The notes below the pieces were generated by a model. The model made no database searches and was not told the DNA's origin. It was given only the letters and a program-made list of their open reading frames with translations. Source: Paenibacillus gallinarum (GTDB lineage Bacteria; Bacillota; Bacilli; Paenibacillales; Paenibacillaceae). Taken from it: 64,000 nt of DNA. Below, piece after piece: positions 25,880-33,678 of the stretch. The position numbers and the translations under genes are program-made. Numbering within the stretch: the stretch's first letter is position 1; the number at the start of each line of letters is the position of its first letter. The stretch is from contig NZ_JACSQL010000006.1 of assembly GCF_014836635.1 (NCBI RefSeq), positions 1 through 64,000 on the forward strand, read 5' to 3'.

Positions 25880-26737
25880 ATGCTTCAAAACAGTGTTAGT
25901 AAATTAGCGAAGAAGCGGGAGGGCCCCCGCGAATGGTTTCAGAAGAAAGACCGAAGGTGGAAAATAAGGTGGATTAACATCGCTTTAGGATGGTCTGTAC
26001 CATTACTTCTAATTGCAATATGGCAGATTGCGGGTTCACTAGGCTTACTTAATCCCGTGCTTCTCCCGACACCAAGTGTCATTTGGAATGAACTGGTTGC
26101 CATGACTCTTTCCGGTGAATTAGCTTCAAACCTCGGCATTTCAGCAGGGAGAGCCTTTCTTGGATTCATTATAGGAGGAGGGCTGGGACTTGCAGCAGGA
26201 GTATGGGTCGGTTTTTCCTACCGGGCAGAGCGGCTTGTTGATCCTTCTCTGCAGATGCTGCGGACGTTGCCACATCTAGCAATCGCCCCTTTGTTTATTT
26301 TATGGTTTGGTTTTGGGGAGACTTCAAAAATTTTATTGATTGCAAAGGGAGCCTTTTTCCCGCTTTACGTTAATACGTTTCTTGGAATACGTTCGGTAGA
26401 CAACAAACTTTTTGATGTTGCCCGAGTCCTGGAGTTCAGCAGATGGGAGCTGATCTGGAAGTTAATTGTGCCGGCGGCACTGCCTAATATTTTTCTCGGT
26501 ATCCGTTTATCCATTGGGGTCGCATGGCTTGGACTCGTTGTGGCTGAACTCATGGGTTCGAGTTCCGGTATTGGATACATCATCAATGATGCTCGGTCAT
26601 TTTCTTTAACATCGGTTGTGTTCGTCGGTATTATCGTATTTGCCGTCGTTGGAAAATTGTCTGATTCCTTAATTAGATGGCTGGAACATCGCATGCTTTC
26701 ATGGCAAGACAGTTACAAGGGAGGTGGGCGTTCGTGA
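25880..26737 (+). CDS. Sulfonate-type ABC transporter permease, first copy
   Basis: The 285-aa SsuC/TauC-type permease has about six membrane helices. Visible are LPTPSVIWNELVAM, LQMLRTLPHLAIAPLFILWF and the coupling loop RVLEFSRWELIWKLIVPAAL. The start is ATG 25880, with GGGGTG 8 bases upstream, instead of GTG 25871. It overlaps the second permease by 4 bases, so translation is coupled. The two permeases are clearly paralogous and would form a heterodimer where most ssu systems use one gene. Confidence 0.88.
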   Translation: MLQNSVSKLAKKREGPREWFQKKDRRWKIRWINIALGWSVPLLLIAIWQIAGSLGLLNPVLLPTPSVIWNELVAMTLSGELASNLGISAGRAFLGFIIGGGLGLAAGVWVGFSYRAERLVDPSLQMLRTLPHLAIAPLFILWFGFGETSKILLIAKGAFFPLYVNTFLGIRSVDNKLFDVARVLEFSRWELIWKLIVPAALPNIFLGIRLSIGVAWLGLVVAELMGSSSGIGYIINDARSFSLTSVVFVGIIVFAVVGKLSDSLIRWLEHRMLSWQDSYKGGGRS

Positions 26738-27546
26738 AAGCTGATTCCATTAGGAGGAAGCAGATCCGCTCTAAGGACTGGCTTGAGTACATTCCTGCTC
26801 CACTTCATGCATGGGTGCTTCCCATCCTGCTTGTAGCCGTATGGCAGGCTGCGGGAAGTCTCCAACTCATTGCGCCCAATCTGCTTCCGACTCCGGTTGC
26901 AATTAGTAAACAGTTTTTCAGTCTGGTACAAAGCGGCACGCTGTGGGAGCATTTTGCAATCAGTACATTTCGTGCGTTATCGGGCTTTTTGTTAGGAGGA
27001 CTTACGGGGTTATTTCTTGGACTATTTACGGGACTTGGAAAAATGGCAGAACGAACACTAGACCCTTCCGTTCAAATGCTGCGGACCATTCCACTGTTAT
27101 CACTCATTCCGCTATTCATCCTGTGGTTTGGAATTGGGGAGTTTTCGAAAATATTAATGATTTCTTTGGGCGCTTTTTTCCCGGTGTATGTGAATACATT
27201 TCTCGGGATTCGAAGTGTAGATGTAAAGCTGTATGATGTATCCCGGATTTTTCAGTATTCAAAAATTCAATTACTGACCCGGTTAATCCTGCCAGCTGCA
27301 CTTCCTAATATTCTGTTAGGTATTCGATTAGCACTTGGCGTAGCGTGGCTGGTACTGGTGGTTGCAGAGATGATGGGAACGAGCAGCGGGATCGGATATA
27401 TGATTCAAGATGCTAGAGCGTACTCACAAACAGATATCGTATTTGTAGGCATTATTATTTTCGCTATCATCGGAAAGCTCTCTGATTCTATCGTCCGTAT
27501 GCTGGAGTCAAGACTTCTTCGCTGGAGAGAGACTTATAAAGGATAA
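26734..27546 (+). CDS. Sulfonate-type ABC transporter permease, second copy
   Basis: The 270-aa permease parallels its neighbour: LLPTPVAISKQFFSLVQSGT, VQMLRTIPLLSLIPLFILWF and RIFQYSKIQLLTRLILPAAL. GTG 26734 is chosen because GGGAGGTGG lies 6 bases upstream and a GTGA overlap couples it to the preceding stop; the longer frame from 26677 lacks such a site. It is probably one half of a heterodimeric channel. Confidence 0.88.
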   Translation: MKADSIRRKQIRSKDWLEYIPAPLHAWVLPILLVAVWQAAGSLQLIAPNLLPTPVAISKQFFSLVQSGTLWEHFAISTFRALSGFLLGGLTGLFLGLFTGLGKMAERTLDPSVQMLRTIPLLSLIPLFILWFGIGEFSKILMISLGAFFPVYVNTFLGIRSVDVKLYDVSRIFQYSKIQLLTRLILPAALPNILLGIRLALGVAWLVLVVAEMMGTSSGIGYMIQDARAYSQTDIVFVGIIIFAIIGKLSDSIVRMLESRLLRWRETYKG

Positions 27547-27583
27547 TACATTCCAAATAAATAGCAGAAGGGTTGTTTAACAC

Positions 27584-28942
27584 ATGGGACAAAGAAATGA
27601 ACAGATGCATCTAGGCGCTTTTATTTATTATACAGGACATCATCATGCAGGCTGGAGACATCCAGATTCTGGTGTGGAACAACTATTTGATATTGAAATG
27701 TACAAAAAAATAGCACAGACAGCCGAAAGAGGAAAGTTTGATATGATGTTTTTTGCTGATTTGCTATATGTTCGGCAAGTGGAGTATGCCGCTTCAGGTA
27801 TGCTCGATCCGATTACTTTGCTGTCTGCGCTATCCATGGTTACAGAGCGAATTGGTCTTACGGCAACCGTATCGACGACTTATAATGAACCTTATAATGT
27901 AGCGCGTAAATTTGCTTCCCTTGATTATATCAGCGGAGGGCGAGCTGGCTGGAATATCGTAACCTCTCAATTGGATATAGAAGCACATAATTATGGCAGA
28001 CCCGAACATCCGGAGCATGGTTTACGGTACGAAATGGCGAGTGAGTTCGCAGGTGCGGTTACTTCGCTATGGGATACATGGGAAGATGGAGCACTTGTGC
28101 TCGACCGTGAGAATGGAAAATTTGCCGATGGATCAAAAGTGAAAGAAGCTGATTTTAAAGGGAAATTCTATTCGACCAAAGGACCGCTCAATGTACCTCG
28201 TCCACCGCAAGGTTATCCAGTACTTATTCAGGCAGGTTCTTCTGAACCAGGACAAGAATTTGCTGCTCAGTATGGAGAAGTGATCTTTACCGCGCAGCAA
28301 TCGATCAAGGCAGCGCAACGTTTCTATCAGCAACTAAATGAGAAATTGGTGCAAAGTGGACGTAAAAAAGGTACGCTGAAAATTATGCCGGGCCTTTCAC
28401 CTATTTTAGGAGCAACAGAAGAAGAAGCTCAAAGAAAATATCAGGAACTTCAAGACTTGATCCCTGTAGAAACAGCGGTCATGGCGTTATCTGGTTTCCT
28501 CAATTATGATCTGAGTGGGTATCCAGCAGAGGGCCCACTTCCAACTGATATTCCTGATCCGGTAGCTGCTTCGAATGGTATGAAGAGCCGAGTGAAGTTG
28601 TTCTTGGAAATGGCTTATGAAGACAAACTGTCAATCCTTGATCTGGGAAGAAAGATACTGAGTAGTCGCGGACACATGCAATTTGTGGGAACGCCTGAGC
28701 AGCTAGCAGATCTGATGGAAGAATGGTTTGATTCCTATGCTTGCGATGGATTTAATATTATGCCTCCGGTTCTTCCAGGGGATCTGGAAGATTTCGTGAA
28801 TCTGGCCATTCCAGTTCTGCAAAAACGAGGTTTATTTAGAGAAGAATATACAGGTTCTACGCTCAGAGAGCATCTTGGTCTAGAACGTCCTGAGCTTGGA
28901 CATTTTAAGCCAAAGCCTGAGCTGAGTGTAGGTGTGAATTAA
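27584..28942 (+). CDS. FMN-dependent monooxygenase, NtaA/SnaA/DszA family
   Basis: The 452-aa luciferase-like enzyme opens with QMHLGAFIYYTGHHHAGWRH and carries FADLLYVR, the long YISGGRAGWNIVTSQLDIEA motif, LIQAGSSEPGQEFAAQYGE and the C-terminal DGFNIMPPVLPGDLEDFV typical of the group. Members oxidise chelators, sulfones and sulfonates with reduced flavin. Its place at the end of the ssu-like run suggests it releases sulfite or otherwise cleaves the imported organosulfur compound. No flavin reductase is in the operon; the FMN reductase at 61754 is distant. Confidence 0.9.
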   Translation: MGQRNEQMHLGAFIYYTGHHHAGWRHPDSGVEQLFDIEMYKKIAQTAERGKFDMMFFADLLYVRQVEYAASGMLDPITLLSALSMVTERIGLTATVSTTYNEPYNVARKFASLDYISGGRAGWNIVTSQLDIEAHNYGRPEHPEHGLRYEMASEFAGAVTSLWDTWEDGALVLDRENGKFADGSKVKEADFKGKFYSTKGPLNVPRPPQGYPVLIQAGSSEPGQEFAAQYGEVIFTAQQSIKAAQRFYQQLNEKLVQSGRKKGTLKIMPGLSPILGATEEEAQRKYQELQDLIPVETAVMALSGFLNYDLSGYPAEGPLPTDIPDPVAASNGMKSRVKLFLEMAYEDKLSILDLGRKILSSRGHMQFVGTPEQLADLMEEWFDSYACDGFNIMPPVLPGDLEDFVNLAIPVLQKRGLFREEYTGSTLREHLGLERPELGHFKPKPELSVGVN

Positions 28943-28971
28943 AAGAAAATCTTCAATTGTAGTTTACTTTT

Positions 28972-29001
28972 TTTACAATTTCACTTACAATTATCTATAA
29001 A
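28972..29001 (+). promoter_or_regulatory. Probable promoter of the EamA transporter gene
   Basis: TTTACA (28972-28977), an 18-base spacer and TATAAA (28996-29001) would start transcription near 29008, upstream of the 20-bp hairpin at 29022. Confidence 0.5.
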
Positions 29002-29021
29002 TTTTATAGATAAAAATTAAG

Positions 29022-29075
29022 ACCCCACTTTTTATTGTTTTCGTGTTTCCAAAAACAATAAAAAGTGGGGTTTTT
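29022..29075 (+). terminator. 20-bp hairpin with T-run: operon terminator and possible attenuator
   Basis: Perfect 20-base arms (29022-29041 and 29052-29071, beginning ACCCCACTTTTT) flank a 10-base loop, and the 3' arm runs into TTTTT. It ends only a few bases before the ribosome site of the EamA gene. Confidence 0.88.
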
Positions 29076-29091
29076 GCGTGGGGGGAAAGGT

Positions 29092-30000
29092 TTGTTTCAG
29101 TTATTGAAGAATTCGATGTACATATTTTTAGGAGCATGTTCATTTGGGATCTTGTCCACAGTCATTAAACTGGGATATGAAAAAGGGTTCACGTTTCAAC
29201 AATTGACACTTGGACAATTTGGGACCGGGTGGATTTTACTGCTTATTCTGATGCTTTTATTCTCTAGAAAGAAAGTGAGTCTGAAACAGTTTATCCGTCT
29301 TGCAGGAGTTGGCACCTGTACCTGTCTGACAGGAATCTCTTATTATCTGTCACTAGAAAGTATACCCGCGTCGATTGCGGTCGTACTACTATTTCAATTT
29401 ACATGGATTGGTGTCCTCATTGAGGCGATCGTAACTAGGAGGCGGCCATCAACGGCAACACTGGTGTCTGTCATTCTATTATTTATAGGAACCATCTTGG
29501 CAGGAGGAATCATTGGAAATGAATCACTTGAGCTAAATCTAAAGGGGACGTTATTTGGTTTAGCAGCTGCTGTGACGATGGCACTGTTTGTTTTCTTTAG
29601 CGGCAGAGTAGAGGTTCAAATGTCACCGATTACAAGAAGTTTTTACACATCGACAGGCAGCTTATTGCTGCTTCTCACGATCTTGACACCCAAAGTAGTA
29701 CTCGAAGTATCGTTTGCTGATGGATATTGGTTATTTGGGCTTATATTGGGAACCTTTGGGGTGGTGTTACCTGTATTGCTGTTTGCACTCGGAGCACCGA
29801 AAATAAGTACGGGGCTTGCTACCATTCTAGGAGCAGGAGAACTACCCGTTGCTGTTATTGCCTCCGTCTGGGTATTGCAGGAGTATGTATCCATTGTTCA
29901 GTGGATCGGAATTATAATTATATTATTTGGAATTATTTATCCTCAAATTTTCGGAAGAAATCAGAATCAGAATCAAAATGAACCTACGGCAGTCCAATAG
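29092..30000 (+). CDS. EamA/DMT family transporter
   Basis: The 302-aa membrane protein has ten hydrophobic helices in two homologous EamA halves, for example YIFLGACSFGILSTVIKLGY and SIAVVLLFQFTWIGVLIEAI, then GTLFGLAAAVTMALFVFFSG in the second half. Such proteins export or import small metabolites. TTG 29092 is preferred, with GGGGGG just upstream; GTG 29065 would lie inside the hairpin, and ATG 29116 has only a weak site. The C-terminus is rich in Asn/Gln. The substrate is unknown. Confidence 0.85.
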   Translation: MFQLLKNSMYIFLGACSFGILSTVIKLGYEKGFTFQQLTLGQFGTGWILLLILMLLFSRKKVSLKQFIRLAGVGTCTCLTGISYYLSLESIPASIAVVLLFQFTWIGVLIEAIVTRRRPSTATLVSVILLFIGTILAGGIIGNESLELNLKGTLFGLAAAVTMALFVFFSGRVEVQMSPITRSFYTSTGSLLLLLTILTPKVVLEVSFADGYWLFGLILGTFGVVLPVLLFALGAPKISTGLATILGAGELPVAVIASVWVLQEYVSIVQWIGIIIILFGIIYPQIFGRNQNQNQNEPTAVQ

Positions 30001-30073
30001 AAAAGATGAGAAGCGAAGGGGATTGAATACTGTGATTAATTCCCGAAATACATCATATGAAAAATACGTCAAT

Positions 30074-30106
30074 AAAAAGGACCCTCATCAATGAGAGTCC
30101 TTTTTT
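30074..30106. terminator. Bidirectional terminator
   Basis: The AAAAGGACCCTC/GAGAGTCCTTTT stem lies between the convergent EamA and siderophore-binding genes, with T and A runs on both sides. Confidence 0.88.
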
Positions 30107-30143
30107 CATGAATCAGCAATTCAAAAGATATATCTTACCTATC

Positions 30144-31130
30144 TTACTTAACAAGGCTGTTAAGTATATCAACAATCATTTGGGAGTTCGCTACAGCACC
30201 TGTGTATAGCCAGCTGGTATCTTTACCAAATTCATATACATTTCCGTTTTTCACGGCCGGAATATTCTTCCATAGATCATCGTTCAATGCTTCACTACCT
30301 GTGTCGGAGTCACTGTTGATCAGGAAGAGGTGGTCGGCATCGAGTTCAGCGAGTTTCTCTAGGGAAACAGGGAGCCAGTTACCCGTACCGGTAGTTGAAA
30401 TCTCTTTTACTACTTCTGGTACAGTAAGACCTAGGTCATCATACATTACAGTACCGCTGGATAGATCTTGACTAACCATATAGAACTGTTTTTGTACAAG
30501 CCAGATTGCGGCAGCGGATTCACCCGGTACAGCTTCAGCGAGTTTCTCTTTAGCTTCGGCTGCTTTCGCATCATAATCATCGAGTACTTGCTGTGCTTCT
30601 TTATCTTTACCTAGAACCTCTCCGATTTTCAGGAGTTCTTCTCTCCAGTCATTGTTCTCTTCACTACCAATTACATAAGTGGGTGCAATCTTGGAGTATT
30701 GTTCGTATTTATCCCCAGCAGCCATATCGGCAGAATCCATAATGATCAGGTCTGGTTCAAAGCTTGCCACTTCTTCAAATGGCAGATCATAAGAGATCGT
30801 TGGAACCTCTTCAAGTTCCGTTTGGAGATATTCTTGGATTCCGTTCGCAACAGACCATTGTGCAACTGGTTTTACACCGAGCGCAACGAGATGATCTTCA
30901 AGGTAGGAAGCAATAATTCGCTGCGGGTTAGCAGGAATAACAACTTCATGTCCCACGGCATCCGTTACGGTACGTTCTTGAGATGTATTTTGTGCATCGG
31001 TTGCAGGAGTTTCTGCATTTGTATTCGGTGTAGTATTATTAGTAGTATCTTCGTTTGTTCCGCAAGCAGATAAAAATGCGGATACGACGAGCAAGCTCGA
31101 CAGTAAAGTCATTAGTTTTTTCTTTCTCAT
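30144..31130 (-). CDS. Iron-siderophore ABC transporter substrate-binding lipoprotein
   Basis: The 328-aa lipoprotein (lipobox LSAC, Cys23) is followed by an Asn/Thr-rich linker and a Fe3+-siderophore receptor domain (Peripla_BP_2): RTVTDAVGHEVVIPANPQRI, EEVASFEPDLIIMDSAD, YDDLGLTVP and DTSWLYTGAVAN. It delivers ferric siderophore to a FecCD-type permease. No permease or ATPase is adjacent, so it is an orphan that must use a transporter encoded elsewhere. A good Fur box lies 43 bases upstream. Confidence 0.9.
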   Translation of the reverse strand: MRKKKLMTLLSSLLVVSAFLSACGTNEDTTNNTTPNTNAETPATDAQNTSQERTVTDAVGHEVVIPANPQRIIASYLEDHLVALGVKPVAQWSVANGIQEYLQTELEEVPTISYDLPFEEVASFEPDLIIMDSADMAAGDKYEQYSKIAPTYVIGSEENNDWREELLKIGEVLGKDKEAQQVLDDYDAKAAEAKEKLAEAVPGESAAAIWLVQKQFYMVSQDLSSGTVMYDDLGLTVPEVVKEISTTGTGNWLPVSLEKLAELDADHLFLINSDSDTGSEALNDDLWKNIPAVKNGNVYEFGKDTSWLYTGAVANSQMIVDILNSLVK

Positions 31131-31172
31131 TATTGTGGTTCCCCCTAGTTATCTATCTATATACATATGAAT

Positions 31173-31191
31173 GATAACAATTCTCATTATC
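31173..31191 (-). promoter_or_regulatory. Fur box
   Basis: GATAACAATTCTCATTATC matches the 19-base Fur consensus at 15 positions, with both outer ends intact. It sits in the promoter region of the siderophore-binding gene, so iron-repressed expression is expected. Confidence 0.82.
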
Positions 31192-31325
31192 AAAATCAAT
31201 TCTTTTTTTGTTACATATTTGTATACAAGGTGTACGATTGATAGAGCTGAGATGTTTTATAGGATTACGTGTTCACTCCTATTTTATACGGATCTATTGA
31301 AATAGTTATAGAGAGGAAGTAAAGT

Positions 31326-31769
31326 ATGACGCCTCATTTTGTACTGGTAGCAAGTGTGTCGATTGTAAGTCATGGTAAGTTGCTAATGATCGAAGAGAAT
31401 AAGCCGGGTGAAGTAGGAAAATGGAATTTTCCATCAGGAAGAGCAGAACAAAGTGAACCTATACTCGGTGCTGCTCAGCGTGAAGTAAAAGAGGAAACGG
31501 GTATCGATGTAAAGCTTACTTCTACAACAGGTGTTTATAACTTTACAAGTCCAACAAATGACCAAGTGATTTTGTTTCATTTTATGGGAGAGATGATAGG
31601 TGGGTCGCTACAACTTCAAGAAGAGAGTATTACAGATTATAAGTGGATTGAACCAAGTCATCTTTTAGAGATGGATCTTGGTCGATTGCGAAATGGGCAG
31701 ATTTTGAAACAAATTACACAAAATATAATCAAGGAGCACTTTTATCCGCTTTCGATCATACATGAATAA
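31326..31769 (+). CDS. Nudix hydrolase
   Basis: This 147-aa protein has an intact Nudix box, G-x5-E-x7-REVKEETGI, beginning at GRAEQSE with the metal-binding glutamates present. Nudix enzymes cleave nucleoside diphosphate derivatives. The N-terminus (ASVSIVSHGKLLMIEENKPG) and the GKWNFPSGRAEQ segment are typical of MutT/ADP-ribose-like members. GAGGAAG precedes ATG 31326. The gene is followed after about 140 bases by an ATPase gene on the same strand; the substrate cannot be told. Confidence 0.88.
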   Translation: MTPHFVLVASVSIVSHGKLLMIEENKPGEVGKWNFPSGRAEQSEPILGAAQREVKEETGIDVKLTSTTGVYNFTSPTNDQVILFHFMGEMIGGSLQLQEESITDYKWIEPSHLLEMDLGRLRNGQILKQITQNIIKEHFYPLSIIHE

Positions 31770-31911
31770 GTAATGGTGAGGAGGCATGCTCGGGAATTGA
31801 AATGATAGAATCTAAACGAAAGGATCTAAACAATAGAATCTATTCCATGCAGCATCGTCTAATTGCGGGAACCAAACTACTAGCTTGCCCTTAAGGAGGA
31901 TGAATAAGGAT

Positions 31912-32673
31912 ATGAATGATTTATTGAATCCATATTTTTTAAGAGAACTCCAGATATCGCCTGAAAGTCATCACGATCGTTTAACCTACCCGTTTAACAT
32001 CGCAGCGATTCGTAACCTGAAAACATTGAAATTTCACCCTAAAGTTACTTATATCGTAGGGGAAAATGGGATGGGAAAATCGACTTTACTTGAAGCCATC
32101 GCCATTGCATCAGGATTTAATCCCGAAGGCGGAACCCGTAATTTTCAGTTTGCTACAAGAGAAACACATTCTAATCTACATGAACGGATCAGACTCATTA
32201 GAGGAGGGGCTAAACCAAGAGATGGTTTTTTCTTTCGAGCTGAAAGCTACTATAATGTGGCTTCTTACATAGATACTTTAGACGAAGAGGGGGGCTTTGG
32301 TCCACCTCTCAAAAATTCGTATGGCGGAAAATCATTACATGAGCAGTCCCATGGGGAATCATTTTTTTCTGCTTTTCTGAATCGATTTGGTGGATATGGT
32401 CTTTATATACTGGACGAACCGGAAGCAGCATTGTCACCAATCCGGCAAATGTCCATGCTTGCCCGTATTCATGAGCTTGTAAAAAGCAGAAGTCAGCTTA
32501 TTATCTCCACACATTCTCCTATTCTTATGGCTTACCCAGATAGTATCATCTACCAATTATCAGAGCAGGGCATTGACAAAGTTAGGCTAGAAGAGACAGA
32601 TCATTATGTCGTGATGAAACAGTTTATGAATCACAAAGAAAGTATGCTGAGTGAGTTATTTGACGAAGAGTAA
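31912..32673 (+). CDS. AAA/ABC-type predicted ATPase (COG3910-like)
   Basis: This 253-aa soluble ATPase shows Walker A GENGMGKST, a signature-like HGESFFSAFLNRF, Walker B YGLYILDEPEAALSP and the H-loop ISTHSPILMAYPDS. That is the layout of stand-alone predicted ATPases related to Rad50/SMC heads. Its role is unknown. The start is uncertain: AAGGAGG abuts ATG 31900 and lies 12 bases before ATG 31912, and a TTG at 31885 also opens the frame. A terminator follows at 32723. Confidence 0.82.
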   Translation: MNDLLNPYFLRELQISPESHHDRLTYPFNIAAIRNLKTLKFHPKVTYIVGENGMGKSTLLEAIAIASGFNPEGGTRNFQFATRETHSNLHERIRLIRGGAKPRDGFFFRAESYYNVASYIDTLDEEGGFGPPLKNSYGGKSLHEQSHGESFFSAFLNRFGGYGLYILDEPEAALSPIRQMSMLARIHELVKSRSQLIISTHSPILMAYPDSIIYQLSEQGIDKVRLEETDHYVVMKQFMNHKESMLSELFDEE

Positions 32674-32722
32674 TGAAGAAATCAACTGCATCCAATAAGG
32701 TAGAATCCTACTGTTCAAAGCC

Positions 32723-32766
32723 AAAAGACAATCTTTTTCATTATGAAAAGGATTGTCTTTTTTGTT
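32723..32766 (+). terminator. Terminator of the predicted ATPase gene
   Basis: Arms AAAAGACAATC and GATTGTCTTTT with a 17-base loop are followed by a T-run. Confidence 0.88.
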
Positions 32767-33108
32767 AGAAGAAGCCGGAAACATGGCGAAAAAAATGAGG
32801 AATTAAGGTGCTGAAAAATTCTTAATAGAAGAAAAACAACTGGTTTTCCGAATGGCAAGCCTATTATTTTTAGAAAAATGAAAGAGAAGATATAAGTTAA
32901 TTATTATAATATTTCAATATATGAAAAATTCATAATAATAAATCTAATTACCGTATCTATGATACGTACCTCTTTATAATTAACTTTCAATGAATCTATT
33001 TCAGATGTTTTGTATCAAAAGAAAATTACAGAAATTACAATCGAAAAGCAATCGAAAAACAACCCTTTTTATAAAATAGGATGGAAAAATATCACTGAAA
33101 TAAAGTGT
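32767..33108. other. AT-rich gene-free stretch
   Basis: No gene is supported. A short open segment (about 32845-32900, GFPNGKPIIFRKMKE) looks faintly protein-like but has no start and ends after a few codons. Confidence 0.4.
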
Positions 33109-33138
33109 TTGACAACATACGTAATGACGATATATTAT
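33109..33138 (+). promoter_or_regulatory. Promoter of the marR-MFS operon
   Basis: TTGACA (33109-33114) stands 16 bases before TATATT (33131-33136) or 18 before TATTAT (33133-33138). The operator at 33138 overlaps the start point. Confidence 0.78.
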
Positions 33139-33162
33139 AGTTTAGTTAAGTGAACTAAACTA
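33138..33162. promoter_or_regulatory. Palindromic MarR operator
   Basis: A perfect 10-bp inverted repeat TAGTTTAGTT-AAGTG-AACTAAACTA lies directly downstream of the -10 element of a marR gene. Its position predicts repression by blocking the start site, and autoregulation is the usual pattern in MarR-pump pairs. Confidence 0.82.
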
Positions 33163-33188
33163 ATGGGCGAAGGGAGTTGAGAAGGTAA

Positions 33189-33629
33189 TTGGAGGATTAT
33201 CGAAAAGTGGTAAAAAGTATGAACCATATGTTGGATGAATTCAATGTACTCATTACCAAGGAGTTTAAAGAACTGGATGATTTTCATCTCACCTCACAGC
33301 AAGAAGTCGTCCTGATTTATATATCTCGCCGTGATCGGGTGACTGCAGCACAGATTGCTCAAGAATTTGATATTACGAAAAGCGCGGTGAGCCAAGTACT
33401 TACGAAGTTAGAACAGCAAGATTTGATTGCGAAGATTGTGAATCCTGACAACAGACGTGAGTCATTTATTGTGTTAGGTAAACAAGGTATGAGATTTATG
33501 GATACGTTAGAAGATATTGATGATCAAATGATTGAAAAGTATTACTCCAAAGTTAAAATTGAAGATTTAATTCATATGACAAACACAATGGAAGAAATCA
33601 ATCAAGTGATTAAAAAAAACAAGAAGTAA
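33189..33629 (+). CDS. MarR family transcriptional regulator
   Basis: The 146-aa winged-helix regulator reads HLTSQQEVVLIYISRRDRVT, the recognition region AAQIAQEFDITKSAVSQVLT, then KLEQQDLIAKIVNPDNRRES (the wing with conserved D-N-R-R). The start TTG 33189 has AAGG close upstream. A perfect palindrome sits in its promoter and an MFS pump follows 49 bases downstream, so it most likely senses a drug or metabolite and derepresses itself and the pump. Confidence 0.92.
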   Translation: MEDYRKVVKSMNHMLDEFNVLITKEFKELDDFHLTSQQEVVLIYISRRDRVTAAQIAQEFDITKSAVSQVLTKLEQQDLIAKIVNPDNRRESFIVLGKQGMRFMDTLEDIDDQMIEKYYSKVKIEDLIHMTNTMEEINQVIKKNKK

Positions 33630-33678
33630 AAGAAGTAGATAATAACAACATAGGTTACTACATGATGGAGGAAGAAAT

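Noticed and set aside
32845..32900. Protein-like fragment GFPNGKPIIFRKMKE
   Set aside because: Only about 18 codons, no start, no continuation in other frames; chance is likely.
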